Shown here: positions 51,209 through 59,106 of the stretch, piece after piece
How positions within the stretch are numbered: position 1 is the first letter of the stretch
How the letters are laid out: every line of letters begins with the position of its first letter
NCBI GenBank assembly: GCA_965267355.1
Contig: OZ253956.1
Location: forward strand, 62,001 to 126,000
Source of the DNA: GCA-002793235 sp965267355
GTDB taxonomy: Bacteria; Bacteroidota; Bacteroidia; Flavobacteriales_E; Vicingaceae
Length of the DNA stretch: 64,000 nucleotides
Reading direction: 5' to 3'
Notes under the pieces: model-generated
Told to the model about the DNA's origin: nothing
Database searches by the model: none
The model's input: only the letters and a program-made list of their open reading frames with translations
Position numbers and translations under genes: made by a program

Positions 51209-51673
51209 ATGAAATATATTGCTTTAATATTTTTATTTTTTCTGTTCAACTCAAGCAAAAAAGATGAAAATTACCAATCTAAAAAAAAGATTTTTAAAAC
51301 GATTGAACTCTATGGAGGCACAATTGAACAAGGTTCTCAAGGGTGCTCTATAGACTCAATTAATATGCCTTGTAGTGAAGTCAAAGAAGTATTGAATAAA
51401 TACAAAGAACAATTAATGAAATGTGCTCCATGTTGGTTAAAAGAATATAAATATTCAACTAAGAAAATATATAGAGAGGGCTATGCCTTTAAAATTGGAA
51501 CAGACATTTGGCATAAAGTCTATTTTGGAGTATATCTCGAATATAATGATAAAGGAGATACATTGGTTCATATTAAGGATTCAACTTTAAACCTTAATAT
51601 TATTAAACAATTAAAACCTGACAGTATATGGCCATACTTAATTAAAAATAAAAATTTCACAAAGCCTACATAA
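51209..51673 (+). CDS. Hypothetical exported protein
   Basis: 154 residues. A short hydrophobic N-terminus (MKYIALIFLFFLFNSS) may be a signal or anchor, with no lipobox cysteine. The middle holds 'KCAPCWLKEYKYSTKKIYRE', which recalls Bacteroidota proteins with CxxCxL and MORN-like turns. The ATG at 51209 fits the signal region better than a TTG at 51188. Lysine-rich, AT-rich composition like its neighbours. No function assigned. Confidence 0.6.
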   Translation: MKYIALIFLFFLFNSSKKDENYQSKKKIFKTIELYGGTIEQGSQGCSIDSINMPCSEVKEVLNKYKEQLMKCAPCWLKEYKYSTKKIYREGYAFKIGTDIWHKVYFGVYLEYNDKGDTLVHIKDSTLNLNIIKQLKPDSIWPYLIKNKNFTKPT

Positions 51674-51759
51674 CGATTTGCCAACAATCTTTTATATCAT
51701 ATTGTTTTAGTTTTATCATCTTATACTAAAGTTCAAAACAAAAAAATATAAAGTTGTCG

Positions 51760-54021
51760 TTACTTCAACGTATATCTAATTCCAAAAAATCCTCTTATAC
51801 CTTGAAATGAGGTGTAAACATAAGCAGGATCAAACACCCAACCTCCAGGGTTATCTGCTGGATCATCTACTTGTTTATCAAAAGGATCGTGTGCTCTTAA
51901 TATAGAATTTGCTGATGGTGTAAAATTCAATAAGTTTTTAACTCCTCCATAAATCTCCCAACCCTTTTTAAAGGTTTTAGTTATTTGTATGTTTTGTATG
52001 CTATACCAATCAGAATACTCAGGTCTTGGGTCATTGTCTATCAATGGCAACTTCATTGGTCCATAAAGGTTTCCGCTATAATCTATTTTTATGTTGGGTT
52101 TGTAAAAAGTATAGCTTATACTAAATGTGCCTGACACTTTTTCTGTTAGCAGCTGTTGTTCTTTAACCAAACGTCCATTCTCGTCTTCTTCCATCTGAAA
52201 AACATCTAAAAATGTACCTCCCAACTTAATTTTTAATGGAGATGTAAAATTCCAGGTAGTATTAAAGCTCAAACCCTGAGAAACTGCATAACCAGTTAAA
52301 TTTTCGTAAATGATTTGCCTATCGTTAGTTTCGTAATCAGGGTTTATTTTATTACTGAAATAAGTATAAAAAGCACTAGCATCGAAATTGATAAAGCCAA
52401 AAGAGGTATTGATAAATTTTTGATAGTGCAAATTACCATTATACGATTGCTCAGGTTGCAAATCATTCGCAATTATCACGTCCCTAGCACCAGTTGCTGC
52501 AGCGTGGTCTTCGGTAAACACATTTACAACTCTATAACCTGTTCCAAAACTAAAGCGAACAATATTATTCTCATTTGGCATCCACTTATAATTAGCCCTT
52601 GGTGTAATAATATCTCCGTGTCTGGAATCGTAATCGTATCTTAAACCTAACAGCAATTTATGCTTTTCGTGCAATGCCATTTCATTCTGAAAAAAGATAC
52701 CAGGTAAATAAATGTGGTCTGGTTGGTTAAATGGGTTTAACGAATCTGGAGAAAAAGTAGCAGGAGTATTGTCATCATAATACGTATATCTAAAAGCTGT
52801 TCCAAGCGTAATATCATGTACATCCCACAATCTTTTATTCCAATGCAACTGACCATAAGCAATGTCTTGGTCAGCAATGTAAGGTGTGTTCCCATAAACC
52901 GAATTTTGGTAATGATCAGCATAAGAAAAACTTAAAAAAACTTTTTCATTCATTGGCAGTTGATACTTTCCAAGTATCTCATACCTATTGGTATATATAG
53001 ATTCTCCATAAATGCTATCACCTCCTCTAAATTCTGGAGTCCATTGCATCTCCCCTCCCCATCTATCTTCATAGATATACCTAAATCCAATAGAGGTTAC
53101 TCTATCGTTCTTCCTCTTAAAGCTATATTTATTAAATACTGATATTCTATCCGAAAGTGTAACGTCCGTAAAATTATCTCCATTATTATCTATTGGATTT
53201 GAATAATTAAAATAGCTCACCCCCAACAAAGAATGAACTTTTTCTCCCAATTTAAACTTGGTAGAAACGTCTGTATTAATTTCTCCCCAGGTTGTTCCCA
53301 TTACATCAACCGAAAATTTTGGAGCATTCTCAGGAGATGCTGTAATAACATTTATCAAACCTCCAACAGCCTCAGATCCGAACAAAGTTGAAGCAGGTCC
53401 TTTAACCACTTCCATTTGTGCTATCATACTATTGGGTATTCCGTTTAACCCATAAACTGAAGCCAACCCACCAACAACAGGCATTCCATCAATAGTAACC
53501 ATAGTGTAAGGACCTTCCATCCCATTAATGTGCACATCACCTGTATTACAAACACTGCAATTAATTTGTGGTCTAACACCATTTACAATTTGTAAAGATT
53601 GAAACAAAGAAGGAGTTGGATTTTTTTTAAAATAAACTGGTTTAAATACTTCAATCGGTACAGCCGATTCCATCATGGAAGTTTCTTTTAAAGTACCTGT
53701 TACCACAAATTCATCTATTTCCTGCGAAGTGCTTTCTATTGAAGTACTAAAAATAGTTGTTTGATTTCCTATAACATTAATACTTTCTCGGTAAGTTTTA
53801 TGCCCAACTGCCGAAACTTGTATGGTGTACTTTCCTTCTGGAATATTCGTGAGCTTAAATTTTCCATTCTCATCAGAAGCTGTTCCATAATTGGTACCAA
53901 CCAAACCAATGTTTGCAAAAGCTACAGACTCATTACCATTTTTAATCTTTCCTTCAATAGCTCCATTATCTCCGAACACCAATACTGGTGCAATCAACAT
54001 AAATAAAACCAAACATCTCAT
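51760..54021 (-). CDS. TonB-dependent outer-membrane receptor, probably for metal uptake
   Basis: 753 residues with a signal peptide (residues 1-17). A carboxypeptidase-like regulatory domain (about 20-98) precedes the plug (about 105-235), which has 'INCSVCNTGDVHINGMEGP' with Cys155 and Cys158, then 'GPASTLFGSEAVGGLINVIT'. The 22-strand barrel ends 'GIRGFFGIRYTLK'. Divergent from a DtxR-type regulator and a ZIP transporter, with a repeat-type operator between them, so metal-dependent control is likely. Substrate unknown; iron, manganese or zinc chelates are plausible. Confidence 0.92.
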   Translation of the reverse strand: MRCLVLFMLIAPVLVFGDNGAIEGKIKNGNESVAFANIGLVGTNYGTASDENGKFKLTNIPEGKYTIQVSAVGHKTYRESINVIGNQTTIFSTSIESTSQEIDEFVVTGTLKETSMMESAVPIEVFKPVYFKKNPTPSLFQSLQIVNGVRPQINCSVCNTGDVHINGMEGPYTMVTIDGMPVVGGLASVYGLNGIPNSMIAQMEVVKGPASTLFGSEAVGGLINVITASPENAPKFSVDVMGTTWGEINTDVSTKFKLGEKVHSLLGVSYFNYSNPIDNNGDNFTDVTLSDRISVFNKYSFKRKNDRVTSIGFRYIYEDRWGGEMQWTPEFRGGDSIYGESIYTNRYEILGKYQLPMNEKVFLSFSYADHYQNSVYGNTPYIADQDIAYGQLHWNKRLWDVHDITLGTAFRYTYYDDNTPATFSPDSLNPFNQPDHIYLPGIFFQNEMALHEKHKLLLGLRYDYDSRHGDIITPRANYKWMPNENNIVRFSFGTGYRVVNVFTEDHAAATGARDVIIANDLQPEQSYNGNLHYQKFINTSFGFINFDASAFYTYFSNKINPDYETNDRQIIYENLTGYAVSQGLSFNTTWNFTSPLKIKLGGTFLDVFQMEEDENGRLVKEQQLLTEKVSGTFSISYTFYKPNIKIDYSGNLYGPMKLPLIDNDPRPEYSDWYSIQNIQITKTFKKGWEIYGGVKNLLNFTPSANSILRAHDPFDKQVDDPADNPGGWVFDPAYVYTSFQGIRGFFGIRYTLK

Positions 54022-54046
54022 TCGTTAACAGTATAAATATAAAAGA

Positions 54047-54054
54047 CAAATCTA
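54047..54054 (-). promoter_or_regulatory. Putative -7 element of the TonB receptor promoter
   Basis: Minus strand TAGATTTG, an exact TAnnTTTG match, overlapping the first repeat of the proposed operator. The -33 position reads TTAG rather than TTTG, as in promoters needing help. Predicted leader about 20 nt. Confidence 0.55.
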
Positions 54055-54088
54055 AACTTATTTTTAGACTTATCTAAATTTATTTTTA
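54051..54088. promoter_or_regulatory. Proposed DtxR-type operator, repeated
   Basis: Two direct copies, TCTAAACTTATTTTTA (54051-54066) and TCTAAATTTATTTTTA (54073-54088), 22 bp apart with one mismatch. Between them a perfect dyad TTTAGA-CTTA-TCTAAA (54063-54078). Layout and composition suit two dimers of the regulator encoded at 54133, blocking the receptor promoter. Confidence 0.65.
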
Positions 54089-54132
54089 CACTAATATTGT
54101 TTTTTATTTTAACTTCGTAAAAAATTTTATTT

Positions 54133-54792
54133 ATGAACTCGTTTACTGAGGAAAACTATTTAAAAGCAATCTTTAAGTTAGAAAAGACAGCTACTGATGG
54201 TGTCTCTACTAATTCCATAGCTGATATGATTAACACAAAAGCTTCCTCAGTAACCGACATGATTAAAAAGTTATCTGATAAAAAATTAGTTAGCTACAAA
54301 AAATACAAAGGTGTTAGCTTAACCAAAAAAGGTAGAGATGTTGCCGTATCTATAATCAGAAATCATCGCTTATGGGAAGTGTTTTTAGTAGAAAAACTCA
54401 ACTTTAAGTGGGATGAAGTGCATGATTTAGCTGAAGAGTTAGAACACATCAACTCAAAAAAATTAACCGAACGTTTGGATGAATTTTTAGATTATCCGAA
54501 GTACGACCCACATGGAGACCCAATACCTGATAAGGATGGCAATGTTAATCATCATAAAAACGTAACGCTTGCCGATATTAAGCCCAAGGATAAAGTAATT
54601 GTTGTTGGTGTTAAAGAACATTCTAAGAGTTATTTAAAGTATTTAGAAAGTTTAGATTTAGTACTTGGAGCAGAAATATTGGTGAATGACATTGTGGATT
54701 TTGACCACTCTATGACCGCTACGGTAAATAATTCCAATAAAATAAATATTTCTCATCAAGCAAGTAAAAACTTAATTGTAAAAAAATGTTAG
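54133..54792 (+). CDS. DtxR/MntR-family metal-dependent regulator
   Basis: 219 residues. The N-terminal winged helix ('NYLKAIFKLEKTATDGVSTN', 'ASSVTDMIKKLSDKKLV') is followed by the metal-binding dimerisation domain ('RNHRLWEVFLVEKL', 'VHDLAEELEHI') and a C-terminal FeoA/SH3-like domain (about 145-219). With metal it binds DNA and represses uptake genes. It overlaps the ZIP gene by 7 nt. Whether it senses iron or manganese cannot be told. Confidence 0.92.
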   Translation: MNSFTEENYLKAIFKLEKTATDGVSTNSIADMINTKASSVTDMIKKLSDKKLVSYKKYKGVSLTKKGRDVAVSIIRNHRLWEVFLVEKLNFKWDEVHDLAEELEHINSKKLTERLDEFLDYPKYDPHGDPIPDKDGNVNHHKNVTLADIKPKDKVIVVGVKEHSKSYLKYLESLDLVLGAEILVNDIVDFDHSMTATVNNSNKINISHQASKNLIVKKC

Positions 54793-55613
54793 AAGAATTT
54801 AAGGTATTTATAGAGAGTATTGATAGTCCTGTGCAACAAGCCTTGTATGCTTCTTTGTTTACCTGGGGGCTCACTGCTCTAGGAGCAGCGTTTGTTTTTC
54901 TTTTTAAAGGAATGAATAGAGCTTTTTTTGATGGTATGCTGGGTTTTACAGGAGGAGTAATGGTTGCAGCAAGTTTTTGGTCGCTATTAAGCCCTGCTAT
55001 TGATATGTCAGAAGGAGAAGGTTTTGTTAAGGTTATTCCTGCCGCTTTAGGATTTTTAGGTGGTGCTTTATTTCTTTATGCACTTGATAAATTCATGCCC
55101 CACTTACACATTAACTTTAGAAGAGAAGAAGCTGAAGGAATGAAAACCGAATGGCACCGTTCTACACTTTTGGTGCTTGCTATTACTTTGCATAACATTC
55201 CTGAAGGGTTAGCTGTAGGTGTACTATTTGGAGGAGCGGCACAAGGATTAGAAGGAGCCACTATTGGAGGTGCCATTGCCTTGGCTATTGGTATTGGTAT
55301 TCAAAATTTTCCTGAAGGTATTGCCGTTTCTATGCCATTGCGAAGACAAGGATTATCTAAACTTAAAAGTTTTAATTATGGACAGCTTTCTGCAGCTGTA
55401 GAACCAGTAGCAGCAGTACTTGGAGCTTGGGCAGTTATGACCTTTGAACCCATCCTACCCTACGCCTTAGCTTTTGCGGCAGGAGCGATGATTTATGTGG
55501 TAGTAGAAGAGGTAATACCAGAAACACAACGAGACAAGTTTACCGATATAGCCGTACTTGGTTTTATAGGAGGATTTATCGTAATGATGATGTTAGATGT
55601 CGCACTTGGATAG
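54786..55613 (+). CDS. ZIP family metal transporter
   Basis: 275 residues with about eight membrane segments. Metal-site motifs are 'TLHNIPEGLAVGV' (helix IV) and 'IQNFPEGIAVSMPL' (helix V), as in GufA/ZupT-like ZIP proteins, with a short His-containing loop ('HLHINF'). It moves zinc, manganese or iron into the cytoplasm. Cotranscribed and overlapping with the regulator; with the TonB receptor it can give an outer-plus-inner membrane route. Confidence 0.92.
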   Translation: MLEEFKVFIESIDSPVQQALYASLFTWGLTALGAAFVFLFKGMNRAFFDGMLGFTGGVMVAASFWSLLSPAIDMSEGEGFVKVIPAALGFLGGALFLYALDKFMPHLHINFRREEAEGMKTEWHRSTLLVLAITLHNIPEGLAVGVLFGGAAQGLEGATIGGAIALAIGIGIQNFPEGIAVSMPLRRQGLSKLKSFNYGQLSAAVEPVAAVLGAWAVMTFEPILPYALAFAAGAMIYVVVEEVIPETQRDKFTDIAVLGFIGGFIVMMMLDVALG

Positions 55614-55662
55614 ATTGAGTGTTGAGTGTTGAGTGTTGAGTGTTGAGTGTTGAGTGTTGAGT
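55614..55662 (+). repeat. 7-bp tandem repeat, GTTGAGT x6 plus one variant
   Basis: Six exact GTTGAGT units (55621-55662) are preceded by ATTGAGT (55614-55620). The array starts immediately after the ZIP stop codon TAG. A short variable-number repeat; the 7-bp unit means that copy changes would not be tolerated inside a frame, but here it lies outside genes. Confidence 0.95.
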
Positions 55663-55767
55663 AAAATGTTTAAACCCTTACATTTTTTAATACTAAATCC
55701 ATATAATTTATTAACTGAACATTAATTATTTCAACACACAAATTCTTTATTCTAAAATCTACATTCT

Positions 55768-55775
55768 TACTTTTG
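55768..55775 (+). promoter_or_regulatory. Putative -7 element of smpB
   Basis: TACTTTTG, an exact TAnnTTTG match, followed by CTTT and the GTG start at 55780. The -33 region has CTTT/TTTA only. It suggests a transcript with almost no leader. Confidence 0.45.
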
Positions 55776-55779
55776 CTTT

Positions 55780-56229
55780 GTGAGCAATAAAATCAACATA
55801 AAAAACAAGCGCGCTAATTTTGAATACGAATTTCTAGAAAAATTTACTGCTGGTATTCAATTAACTGGCACCGAAATTAAGAGTATACGTGCAGGAAAAG
55901 CTAGTATTGTAGAAGGTTATTGTTTTTTAAAAAATGGTGAGGTATTTATTAAAAACATGTACATTGCCGAATACGAACAAGGATCTTATAATAACCACAA
56001 TCCAAAACGAGATAGAAAACTTTTGTTGAATAGAACAGAAATCAACAAACTAGAAAAGAAGAAAAAGGATGTTGGATTAACTATAATACCTTTAAGTCTT
56101 TTTATAAACGGAAAAGGTTATGCTAAATTAGACATTGCCTTGGCTAAAGGTAAAAAGCTACACGACAAACGTCACGACCTTAAAGCAAAGGATGCGAAAC
56201 GCTCAATGGATAGAGCATTAAAAAGATAG
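55780..56229 (+). CDS. smpB: SsrA-binding protein
   Basis: 149 residues, full length. It binds tmRNA and rescues stalled ribosomes. 'KRANFEYEFLEKFTAGIQLT', 'GTEIKSIRAGKASIVEGYCF', 'YNNHNPKRDRKLLLNRTEI' and the basic tail 'KKLHDKRHDLKAKDAKRSM' are family features. Start is GTG at 55780, needed to keep the conserved N-terminus, since no ATG lies upstream or nearby. The ssrA gene is not in the window. Confidence 0.96.
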   Translation: MSNKINIKNKRANFEYEFLEKFTAGIQLTGTEIKSIRAGKASIVEGYCFLKNGEVFIKNMYIAEYEQGSYNNHNPKRDRKLLLNRTEINKLEKKKKDVGLTIIPLSLFINGKGYAKLDIALAKGKKLHDKRHDLKAKDAKRSMDRALKR

Positions 56230-56256
56230 CATCATTTTTGTTGAATAATTTATCAT

Positions 56257-56264
56257 TAAATTTG
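56257..56264 (+). promoter_or_regulatory. Putative -7 element of the coiled-coil gene
   Basis: TAAATTTG with a TTTG at 56237-56240, but only a 16-nt spacer rather than 19. Predicted start near 56270, about 12 nt before the TTG start codon. Confidence 0.35.
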
Positions 56265-56281
56265 TTTGATAAGCCATTGTT

Positions 56282-57910
56282 TTGATTTACCGAATTTTAC
56301 TTATATCATTATTTACTTTAAGTTTTTCTTCTGCATTTTGCCAGTTAGATGGCACCAAACAAGATGATGCTTGGGCTGAAGATAATATCTTTTTAGACGG
56401 AGTAGTAACTGATTATTTTACCGGAGATGAAATACCAGGGGTAAAAATTAGTGTAACTGCTGGTGGAAAAACTACTGCTTCTGGAACTTCAGATGGTAAA
56501 GGAGAATATAAAACAGTATTAGAATACGATAAAACTTATACCATTACTTTTTCTAAACCAGGATTTGTAAGCAAAACCATAACCATGAACACTAATGGTG
56601 TGCCTGATTTAAAAAGGCAAAAAGTACCCGATATGGTTGCCGAAATTACTTTGTTTAAACCAAGTGAGTGTATTAAAACAGATATGCTAAATCAACCCAT
56701 AGGTAGAGCCGTATATTTTGCCAATAAAAATGTAATGGATTGGGATATGGAATACTCCATGCCTAAATTAGAGAAGCTGAATAAAATGTTAGATAAGTGT
56801 GTAAAGGAACAAGAAGAGAAAGAAGAACAATATAAAGAGTTGATGAAAATTGCCGACAAGGCTTTTAGCAAAGATGATTATGAAACTGCTCTTACTAATT
56901 ACAAAAATGCACTAAATGTTTTCCCAGAAGAAGAAGACCCTAAAAAGAAAATTAAACTAATTGAAACTGAGTTGGCTAAAAAAGCAGAAATTGAAAAACA
57001 AAAAGCAGAAGAAAAAGCTAGAGCTGAAGCTGAGGCATTAGCTAAAGCTGAAGCTGAGGCAGCAGCTAAAAAAGCGGAAGAAGAACGATTAGCTAAAGAA
57101 AAAGCTGAAGCGGAAGCTGAGGCAAAAGCGGAAGCTGAGGCATTAGCAAAAGCAGAAGCAGAAGCAGCAGCCAAAAAAGCGGAAGAGGAACGCCTAGCTA
57201 AAGAAAAAGCTGAAGCTGAGGCATTAGCAAAAGCAGAAGCAGAAGCCAAAGCATTGGCAGAAGCAAAAGCAGCCGAAAAGAAAGAGGAAGAAGAACGAAA
57301 AGCGAAAGAACAAGCAAAAAAAGAAGCTGAAGAAAAAGCCAAAGCTGAAGCCGAAGCCAAGGCCAAAGCAGAAAAAGAAGCAGCAAAGAAAAAAGCGGAG
57401 GAAGAGCGCAAAGCTAAAGAGGAAGTTAAGGCTTTAGCCAAAGCTAAAAAAGAAGCAGAGTCTAAAGCTAAAGCAGAAAAAGAGCTAGCGGAAAAGAAAG
57501 CTGAGCTAGAACGTATTGCTAAAGAAAAAGCTGAAAAGCTAGCAAAAGAAAAAGCAGAAGCTGAAGCGAAAGAATTAGCTAAAAAAGAAGCTGCTGCAAA
57601 AAAAGCAGAGAAAGAAAGAATTGCTAAAGAAAAAGCGGCTGAGTTAGCCAAACAAGCTGAAGAAGAAAGAGCAGTGAATGCTCAAGTGATGGTTGATGTT
57701 CAAACAGATATTAAAGTTGAAACAGCAAAAGAAGAGGAAAAAGAAAAACAAATATTATTAGCCAACCCTGACAATAAAAATTCTGGTGAAATCAATGGTT
57801 CTTCATCCATAAAGTTTAAGAAAAATAACAAAACTCGCCACCTTTACGAAAAACCTAATAAGCATAAACCAGGTAAAGGACCTCAGCTTAAGAAAAGAAT
57901 AGTTTTTTAA
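56282..57910 (+). CDS. Exported protein with Ala/Glu/Lys coiled coil
   Basis: 542 residues. A signal peptide (cut near AFCQ) precedes a carboxypeptidase-like regulatory domain (about 35-110) and a tetratricopeptide-like segment (about 188-225, 'ADKAFSKDDYETALTNYKNA'). A roughly 230-residue charged helix of repeating 'KAEAEAxAKAEAEA' and 'KKAEEERLAKEK' units (about 235-465) and a basic tail follow. TolA-like in composition, probably a rigid periplasmic spacer. The start is a TTG at 56282. It meets the next gene tail to tail with a 4-nt overlap. Function unknown. Confidence 0.8.
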   Translation: MIYRILLISLFTLSFSSAFCQLDGTKQDDAWAEDNIFLDGVVTDYFTGDEIPGVKISVTAGGKTTASGTSDGKGEYKTVLEYDKTYTITFSKPGFVSKTITMNTNGVPDLKRQKVPDMVAEITLFKPSECIKTDMLNQPIGRAVYFANKNVMDWDMEYSMPKLEKLNKMLDKCVKEQEEKEEQYKELMKIADKAFSKDDYETALTNYKNALNVFPEEEDPKKKIKLIETELAKKAEIEKQKAEEKARAEAEALAKAEAEAAAKKAEEERLAKEKAEAEAEAKAEAEALAKAEAEAAAKKAEEERLAKEKAEAEALAKAEAEAKALAEAKAAEKKEEEERKAKEQAKKEAEEKAKAEAEAKAKAEKEAAKKKAEEERKAKEEVKALAKAKKEAESKAKAEKELAEKKAELERIAKEKAEKLAKEKAEAEAKELAKKEAAAKKAEKERIAKEKAAELAKQAEEERAVNAQVMVDVQTDIKVETAKEEEKEKQILLANPDNKNSGEINGSSSIKFKKNNKTRHLYEKPNKHKPGKGPQLKKRIVF

Positions 57911-58416
57911 TTGATTTCAAAAATCGGAGTAAACGTAAAATTATAAACTCCTTTTGGTCTTTTTAAAAAGCCCGGTCGATATTTGTTATAACCAATTCGT
58001 ACAAATTGATTTTCAAACGGTTGTTTCTCCTTCTTTTTTAAATTATCTCCTCTACCCAAAAACTGTAAATTGGTAAAACTTACTACATAGTCTTTCTCTT
58101 TTGCACGATACTCAATGCTTACATCACCTATAAAATCATTTTTTCTAATTATTTCTGGTACACCTGGTATCCCTACCTTTTTTTCATCAACTAAATGAGG
58201 GGCTAGTTTACCTACCACTAAATTTCCTTCAATTTTAACTTTATCAAAAATATCAGACTCAACAAAATAATTGTAAATCTCATCTTTCGTTTTATCAGTG
58301 CTGTATGCCTTTTGCCAAGTTAATTTATCATCATTCAAATAAAAGTTTTCATCTTGTGCTTGCGCCCAAACATTAATAGTAATAAGTAATGATAATAATA
58401 ACCCTAAATATCTCAT
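57907..58416 (-). CDS. Exported DUF4468-like protein
   Basis: 169 residues with a signal peptide (MRYLGLLLSLLITINVWAQ). The rest ('LTWQKAYSTDKTKDEIYNYF', 'GDVSIEYRAKEKDYVVSFTN') looks like the DUF4468/TBP-like beta fold common in Bacteroidota exported proteins. Function unknown. Its stop shares a TTAA with the stop of the convergent coiled-coil gene. It follows the response-regulator gene after 37 nt, which hold an inverted repeat and no promoter, so it may be the last gene of that operon. Confidence 0.7.
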   Translation of the reverse strand: MRYLGLLLSLLITINVWAQAQDENFYLNDDKLTWQKAYSTDKTKDEIYNYFVESDIFDKVKIEGNLVVGKLAPHLVDEKKVGIPGVPEIIRKNDFIGDVSIEYRAKEKDYVVSFTNLQFLGRGDNLKKKEKQPFENQFVRIGYNKYRPGFLKRPKGVYNFTFTPIFEIN

Positions 58417-58453
58417 AGCTAAAATTTTCTTTAAAATTAATAATGTTTAGCTA
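58416..58453 (-). promoter_or_regulatory. Inverted repeat between the response-regulator and DUF4468-like genes
   Basis: TAGCTAAA (58453-58446, minus strand) pairs with TTTAGCTA (58423-58416), with a smaller AATTTT/AAAATT pairing inside. The left arm follows the regulator stop; the right arm ends at the next ATG, so folding could hide that start codon. Confidence 0.35.
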
Positions 58454-59101
58454 TTAAACCATTCTTTTTTTAATAGCTTTTGCAACCATTTCAGCCGTAT
58501 TCTTCACATTCATTTTCTTCATAATATTTCTTCGATGTGTTTCAACTGTTCTACTACTCAAACCATATAATTTACCTATTTGCACATTAGTTTTACCATC
58601 TATCACACTTCTTAATATTTCTTTTTCTTTTGAAGACAGTACTGATTTCTCTTTTGCTGAATTGTTTGCATTTATAATGCTATTAATCATGGTTACAGAA
58701 ACTTCATTACTATAATATTTTTTACCTGAGGCAACAGTCTTAACAGCTTCTATTAATTTTTTCCCTCCTGAATCTTTTAAAACATAACCTAAAGCACCTG
58801 CTTTGATCATATCTAAAATATATGCTTCTTCTGAATGCATTGTTAAAGCTATAATATTAATGTTTTGATAGAGTTTTGCTATTATTTCTGTAGCATCAAC
58901 CCCATTTAACTCTGGCATATTAATATCCATTACTACTACATCTATTTCTCCATTATGCTTTTCTATATATTGAATTGCTTCTACTCCATTTTCTGCCTCA
59001 GCTACTACAGATATCTCTTTATCACCATTTAAAATAGATTTTATACCATCTCTAACTATTTTATGGTCATCTACTAATAAAGTTCTTATTTTATTACACA
59101 T
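58454..59101 (-). CDS. LuxR/NarL-type response regulator
   Basis: 215 residues. Receiver domain with phospho-acceptor Asp59 (in 'VVVMDINMPELNG'), acidic Asp11-Asp12, and Lys in 'GYVLKDS'. A C-terminal GerE/LuxR helix-turn-helix (about 150-210, 'LSSKEKEILRSVIDGKTNVQ', 'LSSRTVETHRRNIMKKMNV') follows. The only DNA-binding protein in the signalling operon and the probable output of the two upstream kinases. 5 nt after the hybrid kinase gene. Confidence 0.95.
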   Translation of the reverse strand: MCNKIRTLLVDDHKIVRDGIKSILNGDKEISVVAEAENGVEAIQYIEKHNGEIDVVVMDINMPELNGVDATEIIAKLYQNINIIALTMHSEEAYILDMIKAGALGYVLKDSGGKKLIEAVKTVASGKKYYSNEVSVTMINSIINANNSAKEKSVLSSKEKEILRSVIDGKTNVQIGKLYGLSSRTVETHRRNIMKKMNVKNTAEMVAKAIKKRMV

Positions 59102-59106
59102 AACTA

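Noticed and set aside
55614..55662. CRISPR-like array
   Set aside because: Units of 7 bp without spacers and no cas genes; it is a simple tandem repeat.
56899..57651. A 250-codon open frame on the minus strand
   Set aside because: It is the antisense of the Ala/Glu/Lys coiled coil; its Ala/Ser/Phe-rich product is an artefact of the repeated codons.
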